From NCBI GenBank assembly GCA_035328405.1, contig DAOLIT010000004.1, positions 1-64,000 of the forward strand: 64,000 nt of DNA, given 5' to 3'. How positions within the stretch are numbered: the stretch's first letter is position 1; the number at the start of each line of letters is the position of its first letter. A program made the translations under genes and the position numbers. This document shows, one piece after another, positions 35,316 through 42,804 of the stretch. This DNA is from JAEUKA01 sp035328405 (lineage in GTDB: Bacteria > Myxococcota_A > Polyangia > Palsa-1104 > JAEUJZ01). The notes beneath the pieces are model-generated. The model saw nothing but the letters and a program-made list of their open reading frames with translations. It searched no databases and was not told where the DNA came from.

Positions 35316-36830
35316 TCACTTTTTTTTGGACAGAAGTGCCCCCACAAGTTGTGCCAGAAGCACCTTGTTTCCGATTCCCCCAAGTTGTTTTGCAAGCTCC
35401 GCATTCCCCAGCGGGTCCACAACAAATCGCAGTCTACCCGTCGCTGCCTTTTCCAAAATGGTCGCCACCTGAAACGGAATCCGTGATCCCCCCATGGACA
35501 GATCCAGCGCGACTTTTGCGGCTTCCTCTGGTGAGGCACGGCGTTGTGCATGATCCAAAAGAATGCTCGGCAAAAAATCCCGAAACACAGCAAGTACCGA
35601 AATATCTGGATCAACAAGCCGTGCGGATCCATCCATGTTCGCAAGGCTTTTGCATAAAAGAGCCACGATCGGGGGTGCCTGAATTCCGCATCTCGCCGCA
35701 CTCCTTAACAGGTCAATCAGGAGTGTGCCCACATTCAGTCTTTCCAAACGCATTCCGTGATAACGCGGGAGCAGTCTGCGGACCTCCATGATCCAACCGA
35801 TTTCATCCGCCGTGCTCGTTGGCTTTCCGATGTCCAAAAAGGCGTGCGCCACGCCATGACTGTCCCGAAGTTGAAAATTCAAGAGAACACGCACCAAGTT
35901 GTCCGACACCTGACGCTCGATTCTGCCAATCATTCCGAAATCCAAGAGGACAAGGTTTCCATCGTCGGTCAGCAGAACATTTCCGGGGTGTGGATCGGCA
36001 TGAAATACGCCATCGACAAAGAACATTTTGAAATAGGCATGTGCAAGAGCCGTGGCAAGCCGCCTTCTGTGAACGGAGTCCAAATCCGTCGTTTTGTGTG
36101 AGGTCAGCGGTTGCCCGGAAATCAGTTCCATCACCAAAACAGAATCCGTACAGAGGTCTTCATACACGTAGGGAACTGACAACAGGGGTTTCCACTCTGT
36201 TAGGTTCCTTCCAAACAGGAGAAGGTTCTCTGCTTCGTTCCTCAAATCCAATTCGTCGCGAAGGGAAATGGAAAGTTCCTCGACCGTTCCGGGCAGGTCA
36301 TAGATTTGTCGCTCTCCTTCGGGAATCAACCGTTGCAGAATGTTCGAGGTGTACTTGAGGAGTTTCAAATCTTCCTCGACCGTTCGCACCACTCCTTCTC
36401 GTCGAATTTTGACCGCTACCCAAGTGCCATCTTGCAACTTTGCACGATGGACTTGCGCAAGGGAGGCCGCAGCGATGGGTGTTTTGTCCATGTATGTAAA
36501 CGGATTTTTTCCAAGGCGTTTTTCATACAAAGACAGAGACCGCACAACCGCACTCTCCTCCATCGGAGACACACGCGACTGCAAACCCCTCAGTGCATCT
36601 GTGTACGTGGATGACAACAGATCAGGTCGCGTGGACAACAGTTGACCCAGTTTGACAAACACAGGTCCCAGCCCCTCAAGCCGATCGCGCAGCAGGTTCG
36701 CGTTGGCCGTGTGGGTGTGTTCCGTGTCCTCGCCTGGTGAAAACGCGCTGCCAAGAAGCGCTGGGACCAGAAAGCTGCCCAGGGATTTGACGACCTGGTG
36801 ACCCCGATGGAGGAAGCGCGGTGTGTGCAT
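35316..36830 (-). CDS. ABC1/UbiB-family atypical kinase
   Basis: A 504-residue protein of the ABC1/AarF/UbiB family. It has the family KxGQ motif (FVKLGQLLSTRPDLL, about 60-70), the Ala-rich nucleotide loop (PIAAASLAQVHRA), a catalytic-loop HADPHPGNVLL and LDFGMIG for the metal-binding Asp. The C-terminus is a hydrophobic segment (GGIGNKVLLAQLVGALL) followed by three Lys encoded in a run of eight A. UbiB is needed for ubiquinone biosynthesis, with ATPase rather than protein-kinase activity in characterised members; whether this one serves quinone synthesis is unclear as no ubi gene is nearby. It follows the small charged gene by 9 bp. Confidence 0.9.
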   Translation of the reverse strand: MHTPRFLHRGHQVVKSLGSFLVPALLGSAFSPGEDTEHTHTANANLLRDRLEGLGPVFVKLGQLLSTRPDLLSSTYTDALRGLQSRVSPMEESAVVRSLSLYEKRLGKNPFTYMDKTPIAAASLAQVHRAKLQDGTWVAVKIRREGVVRTVEEDLKLLKYTSNILQRLIPEGERQIYDLPGTVEELSISLRDELDLRNEAENLLLFGRNLTEWKPLLSVPYVYEDLCTDSVLVMELISGQPLTSHKTTDLDSVHRRRLATALAHAYFKMFFVDGVFHADPHPGNVLLTDDGNLVLLDFGMIGRIERQVSDNLVRVLLNFQLRDSHGVAHAFLDIGKPTSTADEIGWIMEVRRLLPRYHGMRLERLNVGTLLIDLLRSAARCGIQAPPIVALLCKSLANMDGSARLVDPDISVLAVFRDFLPSILLDHAQRRASPEEAAKVALDLSMGGSRIPFQVATILEKAATGRLRFVVDPLGNAELAKQLGGIGNKVLLAQLVGALLSKKK

Positions 36831-36839
36831 CAGAAACCG

Positions 36840-37121
36840 TTAGTCGCGATCGCGGCTGCTTCGCTTTTCCGGTTTGTGGTGGCGATCACCATCGTCGTCG
36901 TCGCTCGAAGAAGTCCGCGCGTCGTCTTCTTTGTGGCCTTTTCGATCACTGCGGTCGTCGCGGTCTTTCACCAAATTCTGGACCAATTTGCGCGTGTCTC
37001 GCTCGAGGTCTTCGCCTCGATCAACCACGCTATCGACGACATCTTCGACAGCATCCACGATTTTGCGGACGGAACGGAAGATGGGAGTGCGGGGACGGCT
37101 CTCGGTGTGATGGCTGGACAT
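36840..37121 (-). CDS. Small charged protein upstream of UbiB-family gene
   Basis: A 93-residue protein from ATG 37121, which has a strong ribosome site (GAGGAGG). The first half has a possible amphipathic helix (IFRSVRKIVDAVEDVVDSVVDRGEDLERDTRKLVQNLV in outline); the C-terminal half is an Asp/Arg/Ser/His-rich tail predicted to be disordered. It ends 9 bp before the UbiB-family start, so the two are likely cotranscribed. It recalls phasin-like or membrane-surface helices, but I do not recognise a family. Confidence 0.7.
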   Translation of the reverse strand: MSSHHTESRPRTPIFRSVRKIVDAVEDVVDSVVDRGEDLERDTRKLVQNLVKDRDDRSDRKGHKEDDARTSSSDDDDGDRHHKPEKRSSRDRD

Positions 37122-37341
37122 GGATTCCTCCTCGTTGGATGTTTTTTTCGTAAGCCACCTGAAAGAGACAAAGTGCATAGTGGCACTTCATACTTTTCAC
37201 CGACGTAGCAAGGGTTGGCAAGAGCGACGGGAAAACCATCGAAATGGCTCGCTTTTTCGGCACAGATTTGACCTGGGGTTTTTGGCAGCGCGGCGTTTTG
37301 CGTTTCACCGCCGTCTTGTGGCCTGGGAAACGAAAGCGAAA

Positions 37342-37992
37342 CTACGTCTGGGGGAGGAGAACTTCCGACGGGGGCCAACTCTGTTGAGAAAGCGGAAGGA
37401 TGCGCAGACTGCGAAACAGTGCCATGGCTTGCGGCGCATATTTTCGGCCCGCTTTTTCGGTGTACCAAAGAAAAATGGCGACGGCAGCACAGGGCGGCAG
37501 GGCGGGATTGCTGGGAGAAAACAGCGCGACAAGCTGACCAAGCGCAATTTTCGGTTCGCCGTGCCACCCGACGACGCGCAAAAGGTGCATCCGGCCCGCA
37601 GACGACTGAACCTGCTCCGCCGGAGATCGCCGAACCACACGAAATTGAGGTTGGCTACCCAAAACCTCGTCGAGAAGCTGCTCGGATTGAAGCAATTGAC
37701 CGGTGTGCGCGAACAGAGGTCGCCGACTCACGAGCAAGCAGGCATCCACTTCGCCCTGCGGCACCAGACGCACCATCTCTTGGTTTTGATCATTTCCGAC
37801 CAAGCTGAGCAGCCCAGGCGGGCAATCAAAACCGACTGTCAAACCCGTAAGCATCGCCTTATCCAGACCTTTGCACTGCGCCAGCGAGTTGTTGGCTAGC
37901 CGCCGATCATAACAGATGCCGCAGCGCGACTGCCTGACTGCTGGGTTTTGCTCTGCTGCCGCTTCCGTTTCGCGCCAACGCCTTTGGGGCAC
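37342..37992 (-). CDS. Hypothetical protein, doubtful
   Basis: A 216-residue frame starting at GTG. The residue mix is protein-like (AMLTGLTVGFDCPPGLLSLV, LVPQGEVDACLLVSRRPLF, LHLLRVVGWHGEPKIALGQLVAL), unlike the Arg-rich frame on the other strand. The piece 'GEVDACLLV' is faintly like C-terminal parts of molybdopterin-enzyme B subunits, but no cofactor motif exists and the family is not recognised. It may be a remnant of a larger gene or a genuine orphan. It sits alone about 220 bp upstream of the small charged gene. Confidence 0.4.
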   Translation of the reverse strand: MPQRRWRETEAAAEQNPAVRQSRCGICYDRRLANNSLAQCKGLDKAMLTGLTVGFDCPPGLLSLVGNDQNQEMVRLVPQGEVDACLLVSRRPLFAHTGQLLQSEQLLDEVLGSQPQFRVVRRSPAEQVQSSAGRMHLLRVVGWHGEPKIALGQLVALFSPSNPALPPCAAVAIFLWYTEKAGRKYAPQAMALFRSLRILPLSQQSWPPSEVLLPQT

Positions 37993-38131
37993 CCTGCGGT
38001 GGATGGTGGATGGTGGATGCGGATGGGTTCGGGGGCCGCGATGTGGGATCTGGATTGCGCGCTGCCTGGAGGCGGGCTTGACCTTGACAAGGGTGCGAAA
38101 TTGTGGCCGATTCTCCTGGATCTGAATGTGA

Positions 38132-38148
38132 GCTTGACATCGTCAAGC
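38132..38148. promoter_or_regulatory. Palindrome upstream of rplY
   Basis: GCTTGACATCGTCAAGC is a perfect 7-bp-arm palindrome with a 3-base centre. It contains TTGACA, which could also be a -35 hexamer, but no good -10 follows at 16-18 bp. It lies about 130 bp upstream of the rplY start. It may be an operator or part of the promoter region. Confidence 0.4.
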
Positions 38149-38173
38149 GTTACCGAACAGCGAACATTGACCC

Positions 38174-38213
38174 CCCCGCGCCTTTGCGGGGCTGCTCCTC
38201 GGCGTGGGCCGAG
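38174..38213 (+). other. Two leader hairpins upstream of rplY
   Basis: Two compact stems: CCCCGC/GCGGGG (38174-38191) and CTCGGC-GTGG-GCCGAG (38198-38213). They lie 60-100 bases before the rplY start in the likely 5' leader. They could be regulatory structure for the rplY-pth mRNA; no T-run follows, so they are not obvious terminators. Confidence 0.4.
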
Positions 38214-38275
38214 CGAGCGGGAGCGTTCGGCCCGTTGGTCGTCGCTCTGGAATCAACCAAAAAGGAACTCAAGTC

Positions 38276-39037
38276 ATGGCATCCACGGAAGTCTCAACAG
38301 TCGGCACAATCACAGCGCAGTTGCGTCCTCAGACGGGCAAAGAAAACAACACAAAACTGAGACAAAAAGGCTCGATCCCAGCGGTCTGTTACGGCGGCAG
38401 TCAAGCCCCGCTCGCGCTGCAACTGTCGCCCCATGATCTGCAAAAATCTCTCGACCCGGTGAAGGGGCGCAATACGCTGCTCATGCTGACGGTCGAGGGC
38501 CAAACGGGCACGATTCCCGTGATGCTCAAAGACACGCAAAAGCATGTTCTTCGAGGGCACTTGCTCCACGCGGATCTTCTGCGCGTGGATGTGAAAAAAC
38601 CGGTGCGCGCGACAATTCCGGTGGCGGTGACGGGGAAATCGCCGGGTATCGCAGCAGGAGGCACGCTGCATCAGGTGTATCGAACACTTCCGATCAGCAG
38701 CCTTCCTGGGTCGATTCCGGCGAAGATCGAGATCGACGTGTCGTCGCTCAACATCGGGCAGGCAATCCATGCTTCAGATGTGAAGTTGCCCGAAGGCGTC
38801 ACCATTGCGCTGGCGGCCAACACAACGGTGTGTGTCGTCACCGCACCGAAGAGCGAGAAGGCTGCGGAAGCGGCGGCGACCCCGGATGCAGCAGCAGCAG
38901 CAGCGGCTGGCGAAGCGAAACCGGCGGGAGACAAAGCGGGGGCCAAAACTGCGGCAGCCAAAACTGCGGCTCCGGCAGCAGCCAAAGCGGGCGGAGACAA
39001 AGCCCCAGCCAAACCAGCGGCAGGTGGTAAGAAGTAG
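38276..39037 (+). CDS. rplY: Ribosomal protein L25, CTC form (TL5-type)
   Basis: A 253-residue general-stress-type L25 that binds 5S rRNA. The N-terminal L25 domain (ITAQLRPQTGKENNTKLRQKGSIPAVCYGG) is followed by the C-terminal TL5/CTC beta domain (PVAVTGKSPGIAAGGTLHQVYRTLPISSLPGSIPAKIEIDVSSLNIGQAIHASDVKLPEGVT). The last 55 residues form an Ala/Lys/Gly-rich tail (AAAAAAGEAKPAGDKAGAKTAA type) like that of other Ala/Lys-tailed proteins in the window. Start ATG 38276 has AGGA at -11. It overlaps pth by one base (TAGTG). Confidence 0.93.
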   Translation: MASTEVSTVGTITAQLRPQTGKENNTKLRQKGSIPAVCYGGSQAPLALQLSPHDLQKSLDPVKGRNTLLMLTVEGQTGTIPVMLKDTQKHVLRGHLLHADLLRVDVKKPVRATIPVAVTGKSPGIAAGGTLHQVYRTLPISSLPGSIPAKIEIDVSSLNIGQAIHASDVKLPEGVTIALAANTTVCVVTAPKSEKAAEAAATPDAAAAAAAGEAKPAGDKAGAKTAAAKTAAPAAAKAGGDKAPAKPAAGGKK

Positions 39038-39648
39038 TGACGTGGCTGGTCGTGGGCCTGGGCAATCCGGGCCCCGAGTACCAACAATCGCGGCACAACA
39101 TCGGTTTCATGGTGTGCGACCGCCTGGCCAGCCGGTGGGGCCACGGAAAAAGCGAGTTCCGCAACAAATGGAACAGCGAGTTTGCGCAGCTTGAAGCCCT
39201 GGACCAAAAAATCCTTCTTCAAAAACCAATGACGTACATGAACCTGTCGGGGGGGCCGGTTCAGCGTGCAATGACGTTTTTTGATCTCACGCCGGCGCAG
39301 GTCATGGTCATTCACGACGACATCGATTTGGAATTTGGGCAGATCAAGCTCAAGCAAGGCGGCGGGCACGGGGGACACAACGGGCTGCGGTCGATCACCG
39401 GCCTCATCGGGGCTGAGTTCGTCCGCGTTCGGGGCGGCGTCGGTCGCCCAAACGGAGGAGGCGACGCCAAAGACGAACGCGTGGTGCGCCACGTTCTGGG
39501 TCCTTTTGCGAAACCCGAAGTGGCCGAACTTCCGGCGTTTTTGGACACCCTCGCGGATGCGGTCTCGGACGTGCTTCAAAACGGCCTGACCCACGCAATG
39601 AACCAATTTCACGGCACCCCGAACAAAAAAACCGCCAAACCCGCCTAA
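39037..39648 (+). CDS. pth: Peptidyl-tRNA hydrolase
   Basis: A 203-residue enzyme that recycles peptidyl-tRNA dropped from ribosomes. Key residues are visible: Asn in VGLGNPGPEYQQSRHNIGF, the catalytic His in the same stretch, Asp in VIHDDIDLEFG and GGHGGHNGLRSI. It begins at GTG that overlaps the rplY stop by one base, so it depends on translation of rplY. The C-terminus has a Lys-rich tail. Confidence 0.96.
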   Translation: MTWLVVGLGNPGPEYQQSRHNIGFMVCDRLASRWGHGKSEFRNKWNSEFAQLEALDQKILLQKPMTYMNLSGGPVQRAMTFFDLTPAQVMVIHDDIDLEFGQIKLKQGGGHGGHNGLRSITGLIGAEFVRVRGGVGRPNGGGDAKDERVVRHVLGPFAKPEVAELPAFLDTLADAVSDVLQNGLTHAMNQFHGTPNKKTAKPA

Positions 39649-39760
39649 AAAGCACGCCCAACACACAGCCCAAAGCAGTGTCTGTAGGACTGTTCGCCAC
39701 AAGTCGCAGCAAAGGTCTTTTTTCTTGCGGCTTTGCGCAGTACGTTTCGCGCTTCGCTGT

Positions 39761-39777
39761 GGGCAGATTTTCTGCCC
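39761..39777 (+). other. Hairpin in leader of secreted hydrolase gene
   Basis: GGGCAGA/TCTGCCC with a 3-base loop lies about 25 bp upstream of the start codon of the exported hydrolase-like gene. No T-run follows. It may be a 5' leader structure. Confidence 0.35.
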
Positions 39778-39802
39778 AAACCCCCAACGAAGGAGTTTCC
39801 CC

Positions 39803-40723
39803 ATGAAGCGGTGTTTCCCCTCTCGAACCAACCTGTCGTTTTTGTCCGTTGGCCTGTTTGCGCTCTTGTCCCTGTTGTCGTTTTTTCCAGGGTCGGCGCG
39901 GGCGACCAACTACACGCTGTGGATTCACGGTCGCAATTCTCCGGCGACCACGAAACCCGGCAATTACGCCGATTTCTCGTATTGGGGGTCGGCCACGGTC
40001 TCGGCTGGCGTCAACAAAAAGGCCGTCAATTGGACCGGAACAGACTACGTGAGCGCACAAAACTACCGCGTGCGCGACGCGCTGGATTGTTTCTGCACCG
40101 GGACGAACTGGTGCTACATCGCGGTCCACAGTGCTGGCGATTACCAAATCGGCTACGCGCTGTCGATGTACGGAGGCTCCGCACGCTACAAGAAAACGCC
40201 TTCGCCCAATTCTGCGGGTCAGTGCGCAAACAGCGACGGAAAAACCCAAACCGGCTGGAACATCAAATGGGTGCGCGTCGCTTCCGGCGGCAGCGGCGGC
40301 AGCGAGCTTGCGGACGCGGGTTCTTGGGCCTCTTCTGAGAAACTCGTTCAAGACCTCGTAACGACCACGGCCCGCGCCAAGTACAACCACAACACGACCT
40401 ATGGAATCTGGTTCTACAACTACGCGGGTGCCTCGGGGACGCTCTATTCTGGGATTTTGCCGGGACAGGACGACGAAGCGGTCGCGTACCACACGACAGG
40501 CGGCGTGTCCGGTTCTACGGGGGCTTCGTTCGGGAATCCCTCGGATTGGTATTCCAATGATTTGAATTTGGGCACAGCGGCGTGTGAGGGCGGCGCGGCG
40601 AAGTGGAGTTATCACTCGCTCAAGTTGCGCGACGACGGTGAAACCTACAAACACTCGGGCGGCGGCGCGTGGGGCGGGATCATCGGACCCGTGCGATCGG
40701 ATGTGGTGAAGTACGCGCTGTGA
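39803..40723 (+). CDS. Exported alpha/beta-hydrolase-like protein
   Basis: A 306-residue protein with a signal peptide (KRCFPSRTNLSFLSVGLFALLSLLSFFPGSARA). The mature part begins TNYTLWIHGRN, resembling the HG oxyanion-hole strand of lipase-type hydrolases, and then YIAVHSAGDYQIGYALSMYG, where Ser110 could be the nucleophile of a modified G-x-S-x-G elbow. Several Cys could form disulphides. I cannot name the substrate. ATG 39803 is preceded by AAGGAG. Its stop overlaps the next start (GTGA), so both are likely one unit. Confidence 0.65.
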   Translation: MKRCFPSRTNLSFLSVGLFALLSLLSFFPGSARATNYTLWIHGRNSPATTKPGNYADFSYWGSATVSAGVNKKAVNWTGTDYVSAQNYRVRDALDCFCTGTNWCYIAVHSAGDYQIGYALSMYGGSARYKKTPSPNSAGQCANSDGKTQTGWNIKWVRVASGGSGGSELADAGSWASSEKLVQDLVTTTARAKYNHNTTYGIWFYNYAGASGTLYSGILPGQDDEAVAYHTTGGVSGSTGASFGNPSDWYSNDLNLGTAACEGGAAKWSYHSLKLRDDGETYKHSGGGAWGGIIGPVRSDVVKYAL

Positions 40724-41919
40724 CCCGACCCGCCGCGCACAAAGGACCGGGTGCGCGTTCCCGGACACTCATCGCATCGGCGGTTTTCGGCCTGTTTCTT
40801 GTCGCTGCGTGGTTTTTCACGCGCGAGAAGGAGCAGATCGCGCCGCCTCCCCCGAGCTTGCCCGTGTCCCCCGAAACCGCGCCCGCCTTGGCTGTTCCAA
40901 GTGGGCGTTTGTCCGCCGTTGTCCCACCGGCCCTGCCTTTTGCGGAGGACGAACTCGAACGCGATCGAAAAGACCGCCAACAGGAAGCGGTCGAGCGGCT
41001 TGCGCGCTATCGGCTGTTCGCTCGGTATCCTCCGTCGAGTCGTCCCGCAAAGGAGCACCCCGACCAGATGACGCCGTTTTTGCCGGTCGTCCGGTCCAGC
41101 GCGCTGCTGTGGAACGGCCAGCCGAACGACGAAATCCGAGTGCAGCTCGGCCAAGACCGGCGCGAGCTGGTCGAAAAGGAAGCGGCGAAGCTGTGGCTCC
41201 GTTGCGAGGACAGTCTGGGCAAAGTTTTGCCCTGCCGCGTCGAGAAATCCAAAGCCCTTCCCGCACCCCCTTCCGATAGCCCGCTGACTCCTGTGCCTTT
41301 GCCGTTTCTGGACACAGGACAACAGGGGGACGAGCGTGCTTCAGACGGAACCTACACGGCGATGTTGCAACCGTCGGAACTCGGGATGGCACGCTATCAC
41401 GGACCTGTGCGCGTCGAGGTGCAGCTTGCGCTTGGTGAGCAACGAGCCCCGGCGTTCTTTGATCTCGTGTACACACCGACTGCTCCTGCCCGTTTTGTTC
41501 CTCCTGTACGCGAAAACATGGAACAGGGTTCGCTTTTGCTGTCGGTGCCCATGCAAGTCGTGCGGCCTGGGCGTTACTTCGTCCTAGGTCGCGTGGACGA
41601 CTCCCAAGGAAAGCAGGTCGCGTACCTGGAATGGAACGGAGAACTGGCAGCGGGTGAGCGATCTGTGCCCCTTCTTCTGTTTGGAAAGCTCGTTCACGAT
41701 GAACGGCCTCTGTTTCCGCTGTTCGTGCGCGATGTCGAGGGCTTTTTGCTCTTGGAAGATCAAGCCCCAGACAGGCTCCACATGCCGGCACTCGAGGGTC
41801 TCGTTCACAAGACGCGGGTCTATTCGTCCAGCGATTTTTCCGTCGAGGAATGGGACAGCGAAATGAAGCGCCGCTATCTGGAAGAGTTCGAAAAAGAGGC
41901 TCGCGATTCCCACCCCTGA
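40720..41919 (+). CDS. Membrane-anchored exported protein, coupled to the hydrolase-like gene
   Basis: A 399-residue protein from GTG 40720, which overlaps the previous stop. A single hydrophobic segment (LIASAVFGLFLVAAWFF) near residue 20 is followed by a Pro-rich linker and charged regions, then beta-rich stretches with SDGTYTAMLQ and FFDLVYTPT, an Ig/BACON-like layout. No enzyme motif is seen. Probably anchored in the inner membrane with a periplasmic body; it may assist the hydrolase-like neighbour. Unknown function. Confidence 0.7.
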   Translation: MTRPAAHKGPGARSRTLIASAVFGLFLVAAWFFTREKEQIAPPPPSLPVSPETAPALAVPSGRLSAVVPPALPFAEDELERDRKDRQQEAVERLARYRLFARYPPSSRPAKEHPDQMTPFLPVVRSSALLWNGQPNDEIRVQLGQDRRELVEKEAAKLWLRCEDSLGKVLPCRVEKSKALPAPPSDSPLTPVPLPFLDTGQQGDERASDGTYTAMLQPSELGMARYHGPVRVEVQLALGEQRAPAFFDLVYTPTAPARFVPPVRENMEQGSLLLSVPMQVVRPGRYFVLGRVDDSQGKQVAYLEWNGELAAGERSVPLLLFGKLVHDERPLFPLFVRDVEGFLLLEDQAPDRLHMPALEGLVHKTRVYSSSDFSVEEWDSEMKRRYLEEFEKEARDSHP

Positions 41920-41947
41920 GCCGCGCAGAGGGCTCTCGTTTCGTTTC

Positions 41948-42604
41948 CTAATTCACACGCAGAGTCAACCCGGCCTGCACTGTCACGATCGAACCGGTCG
42001 GAACCAAGTCGTACCCAATCGCAAACGTCGCGGCAGCTTTTCCCATCCACAAGTCGGCCCCGATTCGAGGGGAAAACATCGGCTGAATCTGGACGCGCAC
42101 AGAGCAGAAATCGCCCGCTGTGGTTTGTGTACCCACACCCATCCGCAACGCCACAAACGGAGACCACCACGAACCGTCTCTGTTGTTGTTGAGATCGAGC
42201 CGAATGCCGAACAAACCTGCCGCCGCATGAGGCCGATAAGGAACCCCTCCATCACACAGATTCGACGAAAACGGCGCAAGAAACACGAGTGCTCCGGCTG
42301 ACACGGAAAGCGGCCCGGACAACCTCGTTCCGATTTCCACGTCCAGGGGCACAAACGCGGCCAGTTTTTTCGACAAAACGCCCTCGGAAACTTCGGAAAC
42401 AAACGTGGGCGCAAGACCAGTCAGCGATTGCAGCCTGACGCGAAAACGCACCGTCTCGGCCCGGCCTCTGTTTCGCGTCGGCGTCTTGGCCACAGAAGCC
42501 GTTGGGGCAACCAACAACACGAGACAGAGAAGACCCAAAACGAAAAACAGCAGGCTCTTGTCTGGCCTGTGTCGGCGCAAAAAAAGTTGAAAGTACACGT
42601 TCAC
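41948..42604 (-). CDS. Exported beta-rich protein, possible outer-membrane barrel
   Basis: A 218-residue protein with a signal-type N-terminus (KSLLFFVLGLLCLVLLVAPTASVA). The rest alternates polar and hydrophobic residues with aromatic/Gly ends (SVSAGALVFLAP, SPRIGADLWMGKAAATFAIGYDLVP, VTVQAGLTLRVN), typical of small beta-barrels. It converges with the preceding gene 28 bp away and diverges from the large membrane protein. Function unknown. Confidence 0.65.
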   Translation of the reverse strand: MNVYFQLFLRRHRPDKSLLFFVLGLLCLVLLVAPTASVAKTPTRNRGRAETVRFRVRLQSLTGLAPTFVSEVSEGVLSKKLAAFVPLDVEIGTRLSGPLSVSAGALVFLAPFSSNLCDGGVPYRPHAAAGLFGIRLDLNNNRDGSWWSPFVALRMGVGTQTTAGDFCSVRVQIQPMFSPRIGADLWMGKAAATFAIGYDLVPTGSIVTVQAGLTLRVN

Positions 42605-42804
42605 GACTGGATTTCGGCGGCCACGGACGCCTACCGCGCAAATAGATCACAAAGCAGAAACGCAAGGCCACCAAAAGAAGTCGCGCGACAACTTGTAACT
42701 CCTTTTTGCTCCATTCCTTGCCCGCGGAGCACGCGACCCGGAGAAATGGTTTTCGCGATATGATGGTGTGTTTTTTCTTGGCCGCGCATGACCTTGGAGG
42801 GCGC

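Noticed and set aside
37120..37899. Plus-strand ORF of 259 residues
   Set aside because: Arg-rich and without motifs; overlaps the small charged gene start and the more protein-like minus frame.
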